DNA of 64,000 nucleotides from Akkermansia biwaensis (GCF_026072915.1 NZ_AP025943.1:434001-498000); one strand, 5' to 3'. Positions 38,968-48,268 are shown, counted from the first letter of the stretch. The notes: generated from the sequence alone by a model not told the origin. Numbers and translations: made by a program.

Positions 38968-39006
38968 GAGACATTTTGTCACACCAAAATAGTGACAAAA
39001 TGTCTC
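38968..39006 (-). terminator. Long inverted repeat, probable terminator of the GT4/phosphoesterase gene
   Basis: A perfect 15-bp inverted repeat (GAGACATTTTGTCAC with GTGACAAAATGTCTC) has a 9-base spacer. It lies 6 bases after the stop at 39013 and is followed on the minus strand by TTTT. The 9-base spacer resembles operator geometry, but its place after a stop codon and the T-run favour a terminator. Confidence 0.7.
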
Positions 39007-39012
39007 ACCTGG

Positions 39013-41007
39013 TCACTTTGTCCCATCTGCCGGGACACGTGCGGCGGCTTCCGGCTCCGCGTTTTTTCCAGTGGTCCCGGAACCGCAGCACTCCCCATAG
39101 GCCAGGCGTTTCATGAAATCCTTGTAAAGCAGCGTTTCCATCCGGCCGTCGGCATATTCCACCACCGCACTCATGGTTTCCACCCAGTCTCCGCAATTCA
39201 GATAGCGTATATCCCCCACCATGGCGTCCGCCGGATGGTGCACATGCCCGGCGATGATCCCTTCGCACTGTCTTTTGACCGCCAGATTCTGAAGCTGTTC
39301 CTCATACTTGCCGATGAAATTGACGGCGGATTTCACCTTTCCCTTGATGGCGCGGGAAACGGAATAATACTCCTTGCCGCACCAGACACGGTACCTGTTG
39401 TACAGACGGTTGACCATCAGCAGCACGTCGTAGCCCAGGGAGCCGAGCACCGCCAGCCACCGGTGATTGGTGGAAATGGCGTCAAACCCGTCGCCGTGCA
39501 CGCACAGGTAACGGCGGCCGTCCGCCGCCCCGTGAACATATTCCTTGGCGATGTGCAGCCGCCCCAGGGCGAAGGGAAGAAACCGCTCCAGAACGTCGTC
39601 GTGATTCCCGCGCAGGTACAGTACTTCCACGTCCTCCTGTTCCATCTTCTTCAACAGAGTGCGGATAAAACGCGTATGCCGCCTGCGCCAGCGGCTGCCG
39701 CGGGAAAGAGCCCAAGCATCCACAATGTCCCCCACCAGCACGATCTTTTCCGCCCGGATATGCTTCAGGAACCTGCGGCATTCGTCCGCCTTGGAATCCT
39801 TGGTCCCCAGGTGAATATCGGAAAGAAACACCGTACGGCACTCCAGCACCGCACCGCATGGGGAACGCGCGCATCCCGCGCCGTTCTCCTCACAGGCTAC
39901 GGAAGCAAGAATTTCCTCAAACCGGTCGCAGACGGCGTCCCAGGTTCTGAAACGGACGGTCTGCCGCCCCTGTTCTCCCAGCCTGCGGACCAGCTCCGCA
40001 TCCTGAAGCAGCCGGCACATGGCCGCATAAAAGCCCTCTATATCCCCCTTCTCCGCCTGCAGGCCGTTCACACCGTTGAGCACCACGTCTGCGGACGCGG
40101 CATAACGGTAGCTCACCGTTGCCAGCCCGCTGGCCATCCCTTCCAGAAGCACGTTGCCGAAGGTTTCCGTCTCACTGGCGAACAATAGCACATCCATTCC
40201 CGCATAATGACGTGCCAAGTCCTCCCCGCTGCGGGCGCCGCAAAACACGGCGTCCGGAAACTCGCTGCGCAAGCCGCTCATCATGGGCCCGTCACCCACC
40301 ACAACCATTTTCATGCCGCAATCCGGGAACTCCCGCTGCAGACGGGTATAAAGGCTCAGAACCGTAATCAGGTTCTTTTCCCGGGCCAGGCGCCCCACCA
40401 CTCCAAATACGACTTCATCCCGCCAGACGCCCCAGGACTGACGCAGGGAAACATCCCTTTTTCCGGGATCAAACAAAACGACATCCACACCGCGCCCCAT
40501 GACGGCCAGCCTCTCAAAACCAAGCTCGCTCAGGGAAATGAACATTTCTTCCGTAGGTACTACGGTCAATCTGGCCTGATTGTGCAATTTGCGCAAATAA
40601 TTCACGGCGGCATTCTCCAGCCCTGAAAAATTGTAATTCTTCATATACTGGTGGAAATTGGTGTGGAACCCCATCACCACGGGAATCTCCAGCGCCCGCG
40701 CCGCCTTGGCCGCAGATGCGCCCATGGGGCTTTCCGTAGCGATGTACACCACGTCCGGCCTCTTCCTCATCCACCGGGAACGGAACCTGTCCACGGAAGG
40801 CAGCCCTATCTTCACTTCATGGTAAATGGGAAGAGACAGGGACGGCATGGCTGTTTCGCCCGGCACGCATACGCCCCCACGTTCGGATGCCCTCAAAACA
40901 TGCACCAAATGGCCCCGGGCCTTAAGTCCCTGCACCAGACGGCCAAGAGTCATGGCCACGCCATTCACGTCCGGCGCATAGGTATCCGTCACTAAATCAA
41001 TTCTCAT
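39013..41007 (-). CDS. GT4 glycosyltransferase fused to an LpxH-like metallophosphoesterase
   Basis: A 664-residue two-domain protein. Residues 1-about 375 are a GT-B (GT4) glycosyltransferase: MRIDLVTDTYAPDVNGVAMT at the start, TESPMGASAAKAARALEIPV, FHTNFHQY, FGVVGRLAREKNL, and the EX7E-type ETETFGNVLLEGMASG near 279-294. Residues about 390-640 are a calcineurin-like phosphoesterase: SDIHLG (Asp397, His399), GDIVDAW (427-430), RGNHDD (466-471), HGDGFD (504-509) and GHVHHP (587-592). The last resembles UDP-2,3-diacylglucosamine hydrolases. The ATG at 41007 starts the fold; 21 upstream codons are not conserved. The fused product may act on a glycolipid or lipid A intermediate. Confidence 0.88.
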   Translation of the reverse strand: MRIDLVTDTYAPDVNGVAMTLGRLVQGLKARGHLVHVLRASERGGVCVPGETAMPSLSLPIYHEVKIGLPSVDRFRSRWMRKRPDVVYIATESPMGASAAKAARALEIPVVMGFHTNFHQYMKNYNFSGLENAAVNYLRKLHNQARLTVVPTEEMFISLSELGFERLAVMGRGVDVVLFDPGKRDVSLRQSWGVWRDEVVFGVVGRLAREKNLITVLSLYTRLQREFPDCGMKMVVVGDGPMMSGLRSEFPDAVFCGARSGEDLARHYAGMDVLLFASETETFGNVLLEGMASGLATVSYRYAASADVVLNGVNGLQAEKGDIEGFYAAMCRLLQDAELVRRLGEQGRQTVRFRTWDAVCDRFEEILASVACEENGAGCARSPCGAVLECRTVFLSDIHLGTKDSKADECRRFLKHIRAEKIVLVGDIVDAWALSRGSRWRRRHTRFIRTLLKKMEQEDVEVLYLRGNHDDVLERFLPFALGRLHIAKEYVHGAADGRRYLCVHGDGFDAISTNHRWLAVLGSLGYDVLLMVNRLYNRYRVWCGKEYYSVSRAIKGKVKSAVNFIGKYEEQLQNLAVKRQCEGIIAGHVHHPADAMVGDIRYLNCGDWVETMSAVVEYADGRMETLLYKDFMKRLAYGECCGSGTTGKNAEPEAAARVPADGTK

Positions 41008-41216
41008 GCCCCGGTACCATGAACCGGAGCATCTGGTCAAACAAGCCGGGCAGCGCAACAAAATTGTCACCGGCCATCGTTAGCCGGCGTGGCCGCCGGA
41101 CTGAAAAACCACCTGATGACAGCCGCCTTCCCCCATTTCCACACACATTCAGTTACCCTCAGCCATGCTAATAACTGACAACAAGCCACATAAACAATTG
41201 TCTGTTGGGACCGCGC

Positions 41217-41396
41217 ATTAGGAATCCGGTTGAAATGAACAACATAGATAAAATAAGTCGAATCACGATTATGTTCAAGAAATTATGTTATCATCTAACA
41301 GATATTTTCTATTTGATCTTCCTCCGGGATAATAATGGATTGAATTGGAGAAAGGCATTTGATATGAAAAACTAGTATTGACGCCGGATTCCTAAT
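41217..41396. repeat. 180-bp AT-rich element with 13-bp terminal inverted repeats
   Basis: ATTAGGAATCCGG at 41217-41229 is perfectly inverted as CCGGATTCCTAAT at 41384-41396. The 154 bases between are AT-rich and hold no gene. No flanking target duplication is evident. It could be a MITE-like element or a large operator region upstream of the gene at 41440. The remainder of 41008-41216 shows no gene. Confidence 0.5.
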
Positions 41397-41439
41397 TCGT
41401 TATTGAAATAACCAACAACCCCAACCTCAACACATCCCA

Positions 41440-42561
41440 ATGAAACCTATAGCCTATTACAGCTATGCAACCGCATTGTGCACAGCCTTCTGCTGCCATG
41501 CCTCGCCGCTTTACGGCCCTTTGGAAACAGGAATGCAGGAATCCCAATTGCTGAGTTCTCTGAAATCTTGCAAATCCCTTGAAGGCCCCGGCACGGACGC
41601 CTACTTGAGCCGGACCGGACTCAACGGAGCCTTCAAGACGAAAAAGCCCATCGGCGGACTCTACTTTTCCCTTCACTTTGACTACGACAAAGAGGGGGCA
41701 CTGAGATCCGTTTCCTTCTATTCCAACTCAAAAGTGAGCAAGGATGAATACGATACGCGCCTAAAATCCCTGTATAAGCGCATGCTGAACGGACTGACGG
41801 GGCTTTACGGACCGCCCATGAACATGCCGGACTGGATTGAAAAGGATTCCCTCCCGGCGGATCGGGTCATGTACATGCACATGTGGCGCATCCAGCCGGG
41901 CTGTTTCCTGATGTCCGGCCTGGCAAACGCGGGAGCCTCCGGCTACATGCCCATCTTCCGCTTTTCCCCGCCCTCCGGCATGCCGCCCAAATCCAAAAAG
42001 GACCGGGACAAGCTGAAATCCGAATGGGCAGCCATTCCGGAATTCTACGAATTCGCGAAAGCCGAGAGATTCCTCTCCAATGCCGTCTTCGCCATGTCCC
42101 ACAAAAAGCATCCGGAAGCCCTGCAGCATTTCCAGAAAGCTGCCGACCTCGGCAGTCCCAACGGTTACTGGGGACTGGCCCATCTTTACCGGTTGGGGAC
42201 GGACGGAGTGGAAAAAAATACGCAGCTGGCCGAAGAATACACGAGAAAAGCTGCCCTGGCAGGATTTGCCCGTGCCGCCATGAAATATGGAAACACGTGG
42301 GAAAAAGCCTGCAAGGCACTCGACTTCAATGAAGCGGAAGCCACGGAATGGATCAACCGGAACAAACGGGCCGCCAGAGCCGGCTATGCCTCCGAGCAAT
42401 ACAACATGGGAATCATGTACCAGCACGGATTTGGCGTGGAACGCAACCTGGACACGGCAAGGGAATGGCTGCAGAAAGCGGCGGACCAGGGCCATGTTCA
42501 GGCACAGGCGGCATTGAAAAAACTTCCGGAAGCTCCGGCAGGAGAACCATTATTAATCTAA
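41440..42561 (+). CDS. Exported Sel1-repeat protein
   Basis: A 373-residue protein with a short signal peptide (MKPIAYYSYATALCTAFCCHA). Its unknown N-terminal domain (about 30-200) includes FSLHFDYDKEGALRSVSFYS. At least three Sel1/TPR-like repeats follow (EALQHFQKAADLGSPNGYWG, AEEYTRKAALAGFARAAMKY and AREWLQKAADQGHVQAQAAL). Sel1 repeats mediate protein interactions, often in envelope or secretion-related proteins. The ATG at 41440 follows an AT-rich stretch that contains the 180-bp inverted-repeat element, so that element may supply or control its promoter. Confidence 0.82.
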   Translation: MKPIAYYSYATALCTAFCCHASPLYGPLETGMQESQLLSSLKSCKSLEGPGTDAYLSRTGLNGAFKTKKPIGGLYFSLHFDYDKEGALRSVSFYSNSKVSKDEYDTRLKSLYKRMLNGLTGLYGPPMNMPDWIEKDSLPADRVMYMHMWRIQPGCFLMSGLANAGASGYMPIFRFSPPSGMPPKSKKDRDKLKSEWAAIPEFYEFAKAERFLSNAVFAMSHKKHPEALQHFQKAADLGSPNGYWGLAHLYRLGTDGVEKNTQLAEEYTRKAALAGFARAAMKYGNTWEKACKALDFNEAEATEWINRNKRAARAGYASEQYNMGIMYQHGFGVERNLDTAREWLQKAADQGHVQAQAALKKLPEAPAGEPLLI

Positions 42562-42656
42562 CCCTTTCCCAACAAACACACCCAGAAAAGCCGGCTGCCA
42601 CCTCATTAACGGCTTATGCAGTCGCTCCGGCAATTCCCTATGAAAACCACGGAACT

Positions 42657-42687
42657 GGCAGGGAAGCGGGTTATCCGCTTCCCTGCC
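42657..42687. terminator. Hairpin between convergent genes
   Basis: A perfect 13-bp stem (GGCAGGGAAGCGG with CCGCTTCCCTGCC) with a 5-base loop lies between the Sel1 gene (+) and the 3' end of hypE (-). There is no T-run on either side, so it may act by structure only. Confidence 0.6.
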
Positions 42688-42741
42688 AAAGTCCGGAATG
42701 GGAAATTGCCGCCAGGGACGGCGTTTTCCACCATCCCGCTC

Positions 42742-43776
42742 TCAGCAGATCCTCGGCAGCTGCATGCCGGACGGCATGCCAAGTACCCGCTCCACGCCCA
42801 GTCTGCCCTTCATCAGCAGGGGAGCCGTCCTGAACTCTTCCACCCGGCCAACCAGACAGGCCCCGGAGGAAACGCCGCAACCGCGCATCAGGCGCAATGC
42901 CTCATCTTCATATTCTCCGGGCAAAATCGCGAGATAACGCCCTTCGCACGCTACTTGCAGCGGGTCCAGCCCCAGCAAACCGCACGCGGCCCTCACGTCA
43001 TCCCGGACTGGAATGGACATCTCATCCAGCCTCACTGTCAGCCCGGAAGCCTCCGCAATCTCTGAAAGAGTGGCCGTCAAACCGCCACGGGTCACGTCAC
43101 GCAGGCAATGCACGGGAATCCCGGCCCGAATCAACGCAGCCACGGACTCATGAAGGGGAGCCGAATCACTGCACAAAGCTTCACCAAAGGACAATCCCGC
43201 CCTCAGGCTCATGATCGTCATGCCATGCCTGCCCAAATCCCCGCTGAGCAGGATGGAATCCCCCGGACGCACGGAAGAAGGGCTGATCTCCAAATCATGC
43301 GGCACTGCTCCCACCCCGGCGGTATTGATATAAATACCATCGCCTTTTCCCCGTTCCACTACCTTCGTATCCCCTGTGACGATGCGCACGCCCGCCAGAC
43401 GGGCAGCCTCAGCCATGGAGTGTACCACTCTGTTCAGGACGTCCAGCGGAAGCCCCTCCTCCAAAATGAACCCCGCCGTCAGGTACAGCGGTTCCGCTCC
43501 GCTCATGGCCAGATCATTCACCGTGCCGTGAACGGCCAGGGAACCGATATTGCCGCCCGGAAACTCCAGGGGCTGAACCACAAAGCTGTCCGTCGTCACC
43601 GCCAGGCGCCCTGCAGGAGAAGACAGAACGGCGGAATCATTCTGCACGCTGCCGGACGGAGAACCGAAGGCTTCCAGAAACACGGAGCGGATCAGGTCAT
43701 TCATCAGGCGGCCACCGCCGCCGTGAGCCATCTGGATGCGGTCGGAAACGGATTCTGGAACGGGACACTCAAACAT
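42742..43776 (-). CDS. hypE: Hydrogenase expression/formation protein HypE
   Basis: HypE makes the cyanide ligand of the [NiFe] centre: it dehydrates the C-terminal thiocarboxamide delivered by HypF. The 344-residue AIR-synthase-like protein has HGGGGRLMNDLI near the start and NDSAVLSSPAGRLAVTTDSF. HGTVNDLAMSGAEPLYLTAG is also conserved. The essential C-terminal Pro-Arg-Ile-Cys is present as the last four residues. It is the last gene of the leftward hypBFCDE operon, 12 bases after hypD. Confidence 0.97.
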   Translation of the reverse strand: MFECPVPESVSDRIQMAHGGGGRLMNDLIRSVFLEAFGSPSGSVQNDSAVLSSPAGRLAVTTDSFVVQPLEFPGGNIGSLAVHGTVNDLAMSGAEPLYLTAGFILEEGLPLDVLNRVVHSMAEAARLAGVRIVTGDTKVVERGKGDGIYINTAGVGAVPHDLEISPSSVRPGDSILLSGDLGRHGMTIMSLRAGLSFGEALCSDSAPLHESVAALIRAGIPVHCLRDVTRGGLTATLSEIAEASGLTVRLDEMSIPVRDDVRAACGLLGLDPLQVACEGRYLAILPGEYEDEALRLMRGCGVSSGACLVGRVEEFRTAPLLMKGRLGVERVLGMPSGMQLPRIC

Positions 43777-43788
43777 AAGAAATAAAAA

Positions 43789-44871
43789 TCAGCTTCTTTT
43801 ATAGCGGTAATAGGCCGCACAGGCCCCTTCCCCGGACACCATGGGAGCCCCCAATGGAGTCAGCGGCGTACAGGAAGAACCGAAATGCGGGCATTCCACC
43901 GGCCTCAGCAAACCGCGCAGCACCTGCCCGGCCATGCAGCCGGAAGCCTCATCCGCCGTGCCGTCACAGGCGCGGCAGTCAAAACGGACGGAAGCATCCA
44001 TATCCCGCCATTCCAGTCGCACCTTCATGCCGCCGCCCGGTATCAGCCCCAGCCCGCGCCAATGACGGTCCTCCGTTTCAAAAACCTCTTCCATCCGCTT
44101 CCTGGCGGCTGCGTTCCCTTCCGGCTTAACGTAACGCGGATAGGCGTTCCGGACGCCATGCTCCCCGGCCTCAAGCTGGCGGACACACATCAGAATACCG
44201 CAGAGCAGGTCCGTTCCTTCAAATCCGGTAACCGTCATCGGCACCCGGTAGCGTTCGGCAAGACGCCTGTAATCCCCCTCCCCCGTCACGGCGCACACAT
44301 GGCCGGGAGCCAGAAAGCCGTCCGGCCTTCCTTCCTGCTGGTCCATCAGCCATTCCAAGGCGGGAGGAACCTGCACATGGGCGCAAAGCACGGAAAAATT
44401 GGCATGTCCCAGGGCACGCGCCTGCTGCATGGCCAGCGCCGTGGCCGGAGCGGTAGTCTCAAAACCCACGGCAAAAAACACCACGTCCAGACCGGGATTG
44501 TCTCCCGCCAGCGCAACGGCCTCCAGAGGAGAATACATTAGCCGGACATCCCCGCCGCGCGCTTTGGCGGACAGTAAATCCCCGCGGGAGCCCGGCACCC
44601 TCATCATGTCACCGTAACTGCACAAAACCACACCCGGCCTGAGACTCAGCTCCACGGCCCTGTCAATCAAATCCACGGAAGTGACACAGACAGGGCAGCC
44701 GGGCCCGTGAATCAGGCGCAGCCCCGGCGGAAGCAGTTCCTCCAGCCCCAGGGAAGCGATCGCATGAGTCTGGCCGCCGCACACCTCCATCACCGCCCAC
44801 GGGCGCGTAACGGTGTGATGCAGATCATCAAGCAGTTGATAAACTTCCTCCTGCATAAACTCGGCGAGCAA
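43789..44871 (-). CDS. hypD: Hydrogenase maturation protein HypD
   Basis: HypD carries an iron-sulfur cluster and with HypC assembles the Fe(CN)2CO group. The 360-residue protein has the family blocks MEVCGGQTHAIASLGLEELL, GPGCPVCVTS and FFAVGFETTAPATALAMQQA. The late cysteine-rich region (DCRACDGTADEASGCMAGQV and CPHFGSSC) supplies cluster ligands. The annotated start at 44871 is a TTG; an ATG five codons later (44856) is equally plausible. It follows hypC by 28 bases and precedes hypE by 12 bases. Confidence 0.95.
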   Translation of the reverse strand: MLAEFMQEEVYQLLDDLHHTVTRPWAVMEVCGGQTHAIASLGLEELLPPGLRLIHGPGCPVCVTSVDLIDRAVELSLRPGVVLCSYGDMMRVPGSRGDLLSAKARGGDVRLMYSPLEAVALAGDNPGLDVVFFAVGFETTAPATALAMQQARALGHANFSVLCAHVQVPPALEWLMDQQEGRPDGFLAPGHVCAVTGEGDYRRLAERYRVPMTVTGFEGTDLLCGILMCVRQLEAGEHGVRNAYPRYVKPEGNAAARKRMEEVFETEDRHWRGLGLIPGGGMKVRLEWRDMDASVRFDCRACDGTADEASGCMAGQVLRGLLRPVECPHFGSSCTPLTPLGAPMVSGEGACAAYYRYKRS

Positions 44872-44899
44872 ATCTTCCTGTCAGCCGGATAAACGGCCC

Positions 44900-45142
44900 T
44901 CACACGGGTTCGGAATTCTCCACGATCTCGCGCATCTCCCTCCGCGTCTCAAGGGCGGTTTCCTCATCCAGCACGCTCAGGGCCATTCCCACATGCACAA
45001 TAACGTAACTCCCCACCTCCGCTTCCGGCACGCAGGCCAGATTCACTTCCCGCGTCACTCCGCCGAAATCCACCACGCCCAGGCGGAACAGGGGATCTTT
45101 TTCATGAACGCTTACGATTTTTCCGGGAACGGCCAAACACAT
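44900..45142 (-). CDS. hypC: Hydrogenase assembly chaperone HypC
   Basis: HypC/HybG-type chaperone of 80 residues that binds HypD and the hydrogenase large-subunit precursor. The start MCLAVPGKIVSVHEKDP has the essential Cys2 after Met removal. The Pro-Gly-Lys and the VGSYVIVHVGMALSVLDEET block are conserved. An AAAGGA ribosome binding site inside the end of hypF lies just before its ATG. The gap from the hypF stop is only 3 bases, so translation is coupled. Confidence 0.96.
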   Translation of the reverse strand: MCLAVPGKIVSVHEKDPLFRLGVVDFGGVTREVNLACVPEAEVGSYVIVHVGMALSVLDEETALETRREMREIVENSEPV

Positions 45143-45145
45143 ACT

Positions 45146-47473
45146 TTATCCTTTCCATTGACGAACGGCAGCCGCCGCCTGCCCCAGGGAAATCCCTCCG
45201 TCATTGCAGGGGACGCGCTGCGGCAGCGACAAAACGCACGCCCTAGACTGCGCCATGCCCATCAGGCCTTCAAGCAAAAACGCATTTTGAAAGCAGCCGC
45301 CTCCCAGCACCAGCCTGTCCTGGGAAAAACGCTCCGCCACATCAAACACCAGGTTCACGAGGCTTTCATGAAACTTCCGGGCTATCCGGCAACGGGAAAC
45401 ACCGGCCAGCAAATCATCATTCAAGGCCTTCAGAACGGGTCTCCAGTCCAGCTCCAGCAGGCCGCCTTCCTCATGCATCACCCATTCGTACGAATCGCCC
45501 TCCGGGCCGTCTTCGGGAAGGGAGGCGGCCCAAGACTCCAGCACCATGGCGGCATGGCCTTCGCATCCCGCCGCACCGTCAAAACCGCACCAGAACGCCA
45601 CCGCATCAAACAGCCTCCCCATGGAAGACGTTGCCGGGCAATGAACATGCCGCTCCATCATCGTTTCCAGAGCCTGCCGCTTCCGGGGAGGAATTCCGTG
45701 CTCCAGACGCCGGAGCAGTCCATCCGGCCGCCACTCAGCCATTTGCCGGGCCAGGGCGCAGGCGCAGCGGGCGGGCTCCTTCACCGCTTCATCCCCACCG
45801 GGCAGCAGAAACGGCCTGATCCGCGCCACCCGTTTGGGAGCACCCTGCTCCTCCATGATAAAAAACTCACCACCCCACACCGTTCCATCCGTGCCGAACC
45901 CCGTTCCGTCCCAGGCTACGCCCAGGGCGGGGAAAGGAGTTCCATTCTCTGCGGCGCAGGCAAGCACATGCGCCTGATGATGCTGTACGGGAAAAACGGA
46001 AACACCCCATTCCCTGGCCAAACGCCGGGCGAGGGTTGCCGTCGGGTTATCCGGATGGGCGTCCACGGCAATCACATCCGGCACGGCCTTCAAGGTACTT
46101 CCCAAAACTTCCACCGTCCGCTCAAAAGCGTGCAGGGCGGCGGCGCTGTCCAAATCCCCCAGATGCTGGCTCATCACGGCCACGCCATCCTTCAGCCAGC
46201 AAACGGTATTTTTCAACCCGGAGCCGAGAGCCAGCACCTTAGGCGCCTCCGGCGCGGTGCGCCATACAGGCCGGGGCGCATAACCGCGGGCCCGGCGCAC
46301 CATCATGGTTCTGCCACCCGCCACGCGCACCACGGAATCATCCACCGGACGCACGATCGGCCGGTCGTGCACGAAAAACACGTCCGCCGCGTTCTCCAGC
46401 TTCTGCAACGCCTCTTCCACGGAAATGCACAAAGGCTCCCCGCTCAAATTGCCGCTGGTCACCACGAGAGGCTTTCTCCACATATCCATCAGCAGCGCAT
46501 GCACCGGGGAAGACGGCAGCATAATACCGGCAAAACGGCTGAACATGCATACGGAAGGCGCTAAATCCACATTCTTCCTCTTGACCGCCAGTACGATGGG
46601 CGCCTCGGGAGACGCCAGCAGCCGTTTCTCCTCCTCCGTCAAATGACACAGAGCCTCCGCCGCAGCCATGTCCGGCACCATCACGGCAAACGGCTTGGCA
46701 TCCCTCCCCTTCAGCTTCCTCAGCCGTCTGACGGCTCCTTCGGACGCGGCATCTGCCAGCAACTGGAAACCGCCCACCCCCATGAGAGCCACAATCAGGC
46801 CGTCCGCCAGCACCCAGGCCACCTGAGCCGCAGGGGTATCAAAACCGTGGCCGAAGCCCAGCTCGGAACCATCTGAAAACAACACCTTCATGGAAGGCCC
46901 GCATTCCGGGCAGGCGATGGGCTGGGCATGGAAACGCCGGTCCCCCATGTCCTGGTACTCCTTCATGCATTCCGGACACATCCGGAACCCCTTCATGCTG
47001 GTTCCGGAGCGGTCATAAGGCATGGACTCAATAATGGAATAACGGGGACCGCAATGGGTACAGTTGGTAAAAGGATAATGATAGCGCCGGGAAGACGGGT
47101 CGCGCATCTCCCGGAGGCATTCCGGGCACGGAGCCAAGTCCGGCAGCATGATCGGCACGCCGCCGGAAGCGGGATCGCTCTCCAAAATCAGGAACTCTTC
47201 ATACCCGGCAGGCTCGCAAACGGTCTGTTCCGTTCCGTAAACGCGGGCATGTTCCGGCAGGCTTTCCATCAATTCCGCAAAAAAACGTTCGGCATCCCCC
47301 GCATCTCCCTCCACGCGGATCTCCACGCCGGACTCCGTATTGCGCACGAAGCCTTTCAGGCCGAAACGCGAGGCCAGCCGATACACGTGGGGCCGGAAGC
47401 CGACCCCCTGAACCATGCCGGTAATGTCGATCTTCAAGGCTGAAACAGCCTGTTCAATGGTGATGGTGGACAT
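45146..47473 (-). CDS. hypF: Carbamoyltransferase HypF
   Basis: HypF transfers a carbamoyl group to HypE's terminal Cys, the first step of cyanide ligand synthesis. The 775-residue protein has the acylphosphatase-like start ITGMVQGVGFRPHVYRLASR. Two zinc-finger blocks follow (CPECLREMRDPSSRRYHYPF with CTHCGPRYS, and CPECMKEYQDM with IACPECGPSMK). Then come a YrdC-like domain (GVGGFQLLADA) and a Kae1-like C-terminal part with HHQAHVLACAAENGT and VLGGGCFQNAFLLEGL. The ATG at 47473 overlaps the end of hypB by 20 bases. An upstream TTG start, 96 bases earlier, would add unconserved residues inside hypB. Confidence 0.95.
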   Translation of the reverse strand: MSTITIEQAVSALKIDITGMVQGVGFRPHVYRLASRFGLKGFVRNTESGVEIRVEGDAGDAERFFAELMESLPEHARVYGTEQTVCEPAGYEEFLILESDPASGGVPIMLPDLAPCPECLREMRDPSSRRYHYPFTNCTHCGPRYSIIESMPYDRSGTSMKGFRMCPECMKEYQDMGDRRFHAQPIACPECGPSMKVLFSDGSELGFGHGFDTPAAQVAWVLADGLIVALMGVGGFQLLADAASEGAVRRLRKLKGRDAKPFAVMVPDMAAAEALCHLTEEEKRLLASPEAPIVLAVKRKNVDLAPSVCMFSRFAGIMLPSSPVHALLMDMWRKPLVVTSGNLSGEPLCISVEEALQKLENAADVFFVHDRPIVRPVDDSVVRVAGGRTMMVRRARGYAPRPVWRTAPEAPKVLALGSGLKNTVCWLKDGVAVMSQHLGDLDSAAALHAFERTVEVLGSTLKAVPDVIAVDAHPDNPTATLARRLAREWGVSVFPVQHHQAHVLACAAENGTPFPALGVAWDGTGFGTDGTVWGGEFFIMEEQGAPKRVARIRPFLLPGGDEAVKEPARCACALARQMAEWRPDGLLRRLEHGIPPRKRQALETMMERHVHCPATSSMGRLFDAVAFWCGFDGAAGCEGHAAMVLESWAASLPEDGPEGDSYEWVMHEEGGLLELDWRPVLKALNDDLLAGVSRCRIARKFHESLVNLVFDVAERFSQDRLVLGGGCFQNAFLLEGLMGMAQSRACVLSLPQRVPCNDGGISLGQAAAAVRQWKG

Positions 47474-48194
47474 GCTCCTGAACTCTTCCTGAACGAATGC
47501 GGCGCACCCGTTCCTCAATCTCCCCGCACCAAATATCCATTCCTTCCCCTGTCTTGGAAGACAACTCAATCACGCGCGCGTGATGGGCCACCTTGTTCAG
47601 AGCCGCCAGCGCGGCATCCCGGTCAAAATCCACGGCATCCGCCAAATCCGACTTAGTCACCAGGGCCACGTCTGCGGAATGGAACATGGGGGGATACTTC
47701 AAAGGCTTGTCCTCCCCTTCCGTGACGGAAAGCAGGACCACGCGCATCCCTTCCCCCAAATCATAGGAAGCGGGACACACCAGGTTCCCCACATTCTCAA
47801 TCACCAGCACATCCAGGTCATCAAGCGGCATCCGCTTCATCGCCTCCGCAATCATGCGGGCATCCAGATGGCACATTGTACCGGTGGTAATCTGCACTAC
47901 GGGAATATCCGCACGGCTCAGGCGTTCGGCGTCATGATCCGTAGCCAGGTCTCCAACAATCACCCCCATTCTGACACGGTTCCTCAACATCTCCGCCGTC
48001 TTCTGCAGCAGGGATGTCTTGCCGGAGCCGGGAGAGGAAAATACATTGATGACCAGCAGCTTCTTTGCTTCAAAAAAACCTCTGTTGCGTTCCGCCAAAC
48101 GGTCATTGGCATCCAGCACGGGAACATGGACGTCCATGCCGTGGGCGTGTCCTTCATGGGTGTGTTCACCTCCGCATCCGCAATCTTTACACAT
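47454..48194 (-). CDS. hypB: Hydrogenase nickel incorporation GTPase HypB
   Basis: A GTPase that delivers nickel to hydrogenase precursors. The 246-residue protein has an N-terminal CxxCGCG-type site and a His-rich stretch (MCKDCGCGGEHTHEGHAHGM). The P-loop FSSPGSGKTSLLQ follows, with ERLSRADIPVVQITTG, and the G-domain motif TKSDL. A C-terminal histidine cluster (HVHHHH) is unusual in strength and may store nickel. The ATG at 48194 starts the Cys motif; a TTG two codons upstream is less likely. It begins the operon; a promoter is predicted at 48241-48268. hypA is absent from the window. Confidence 0.95.
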   Translation of the reverse strand: MCKDCGCGGEHTHEGHAHGMDVHVPVLDANDRLAERNRGFFEAKKLLVINVFSSPGSGKTSLLQKTAEMLRNRVRMGVIVGDLATDHDAERLSRADIPVVQITTGTMCHLDARMIAEAMKRMPLDDLDVLVIENVGNLVCPASYDLGEGMRVVLLSVTEGEDKPLKYPPMFHSADVALVTKSDLADAVDFDRDAALAALNKVAHHARVIELSSKTGEGMDIWCGEIEERVRRIRSGRVQEHVHHHH

Positions 48195-48240
48195 AATCAA
48201 TACTGATATTTGATTCAGAAAAAGTGAATCTTTCTCACTT

Positions 48241-48268
48241 ATCCTATGTCATACCTTCTCCCGGTCAA
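48241..48268 (-). promoter_or_regulatory. Predicted promoter of the hyp operon
   Basis: On the minus strand TTGACC (48263-48268) and TAGGAT (48241-48246) are spaced by 16 bases, 47 bases upstream of the hypB ATG. No FNR-like box was identified by eye. Confidence 0.45.

Noticed and set aside
38968-39006. Operator for dnaK heat-shock control
   Set aside because: The inverted repeat directly follows a stop codon and is followed by a T-run, so a terminator is the better reading; it does not match the CIRCE sequence.
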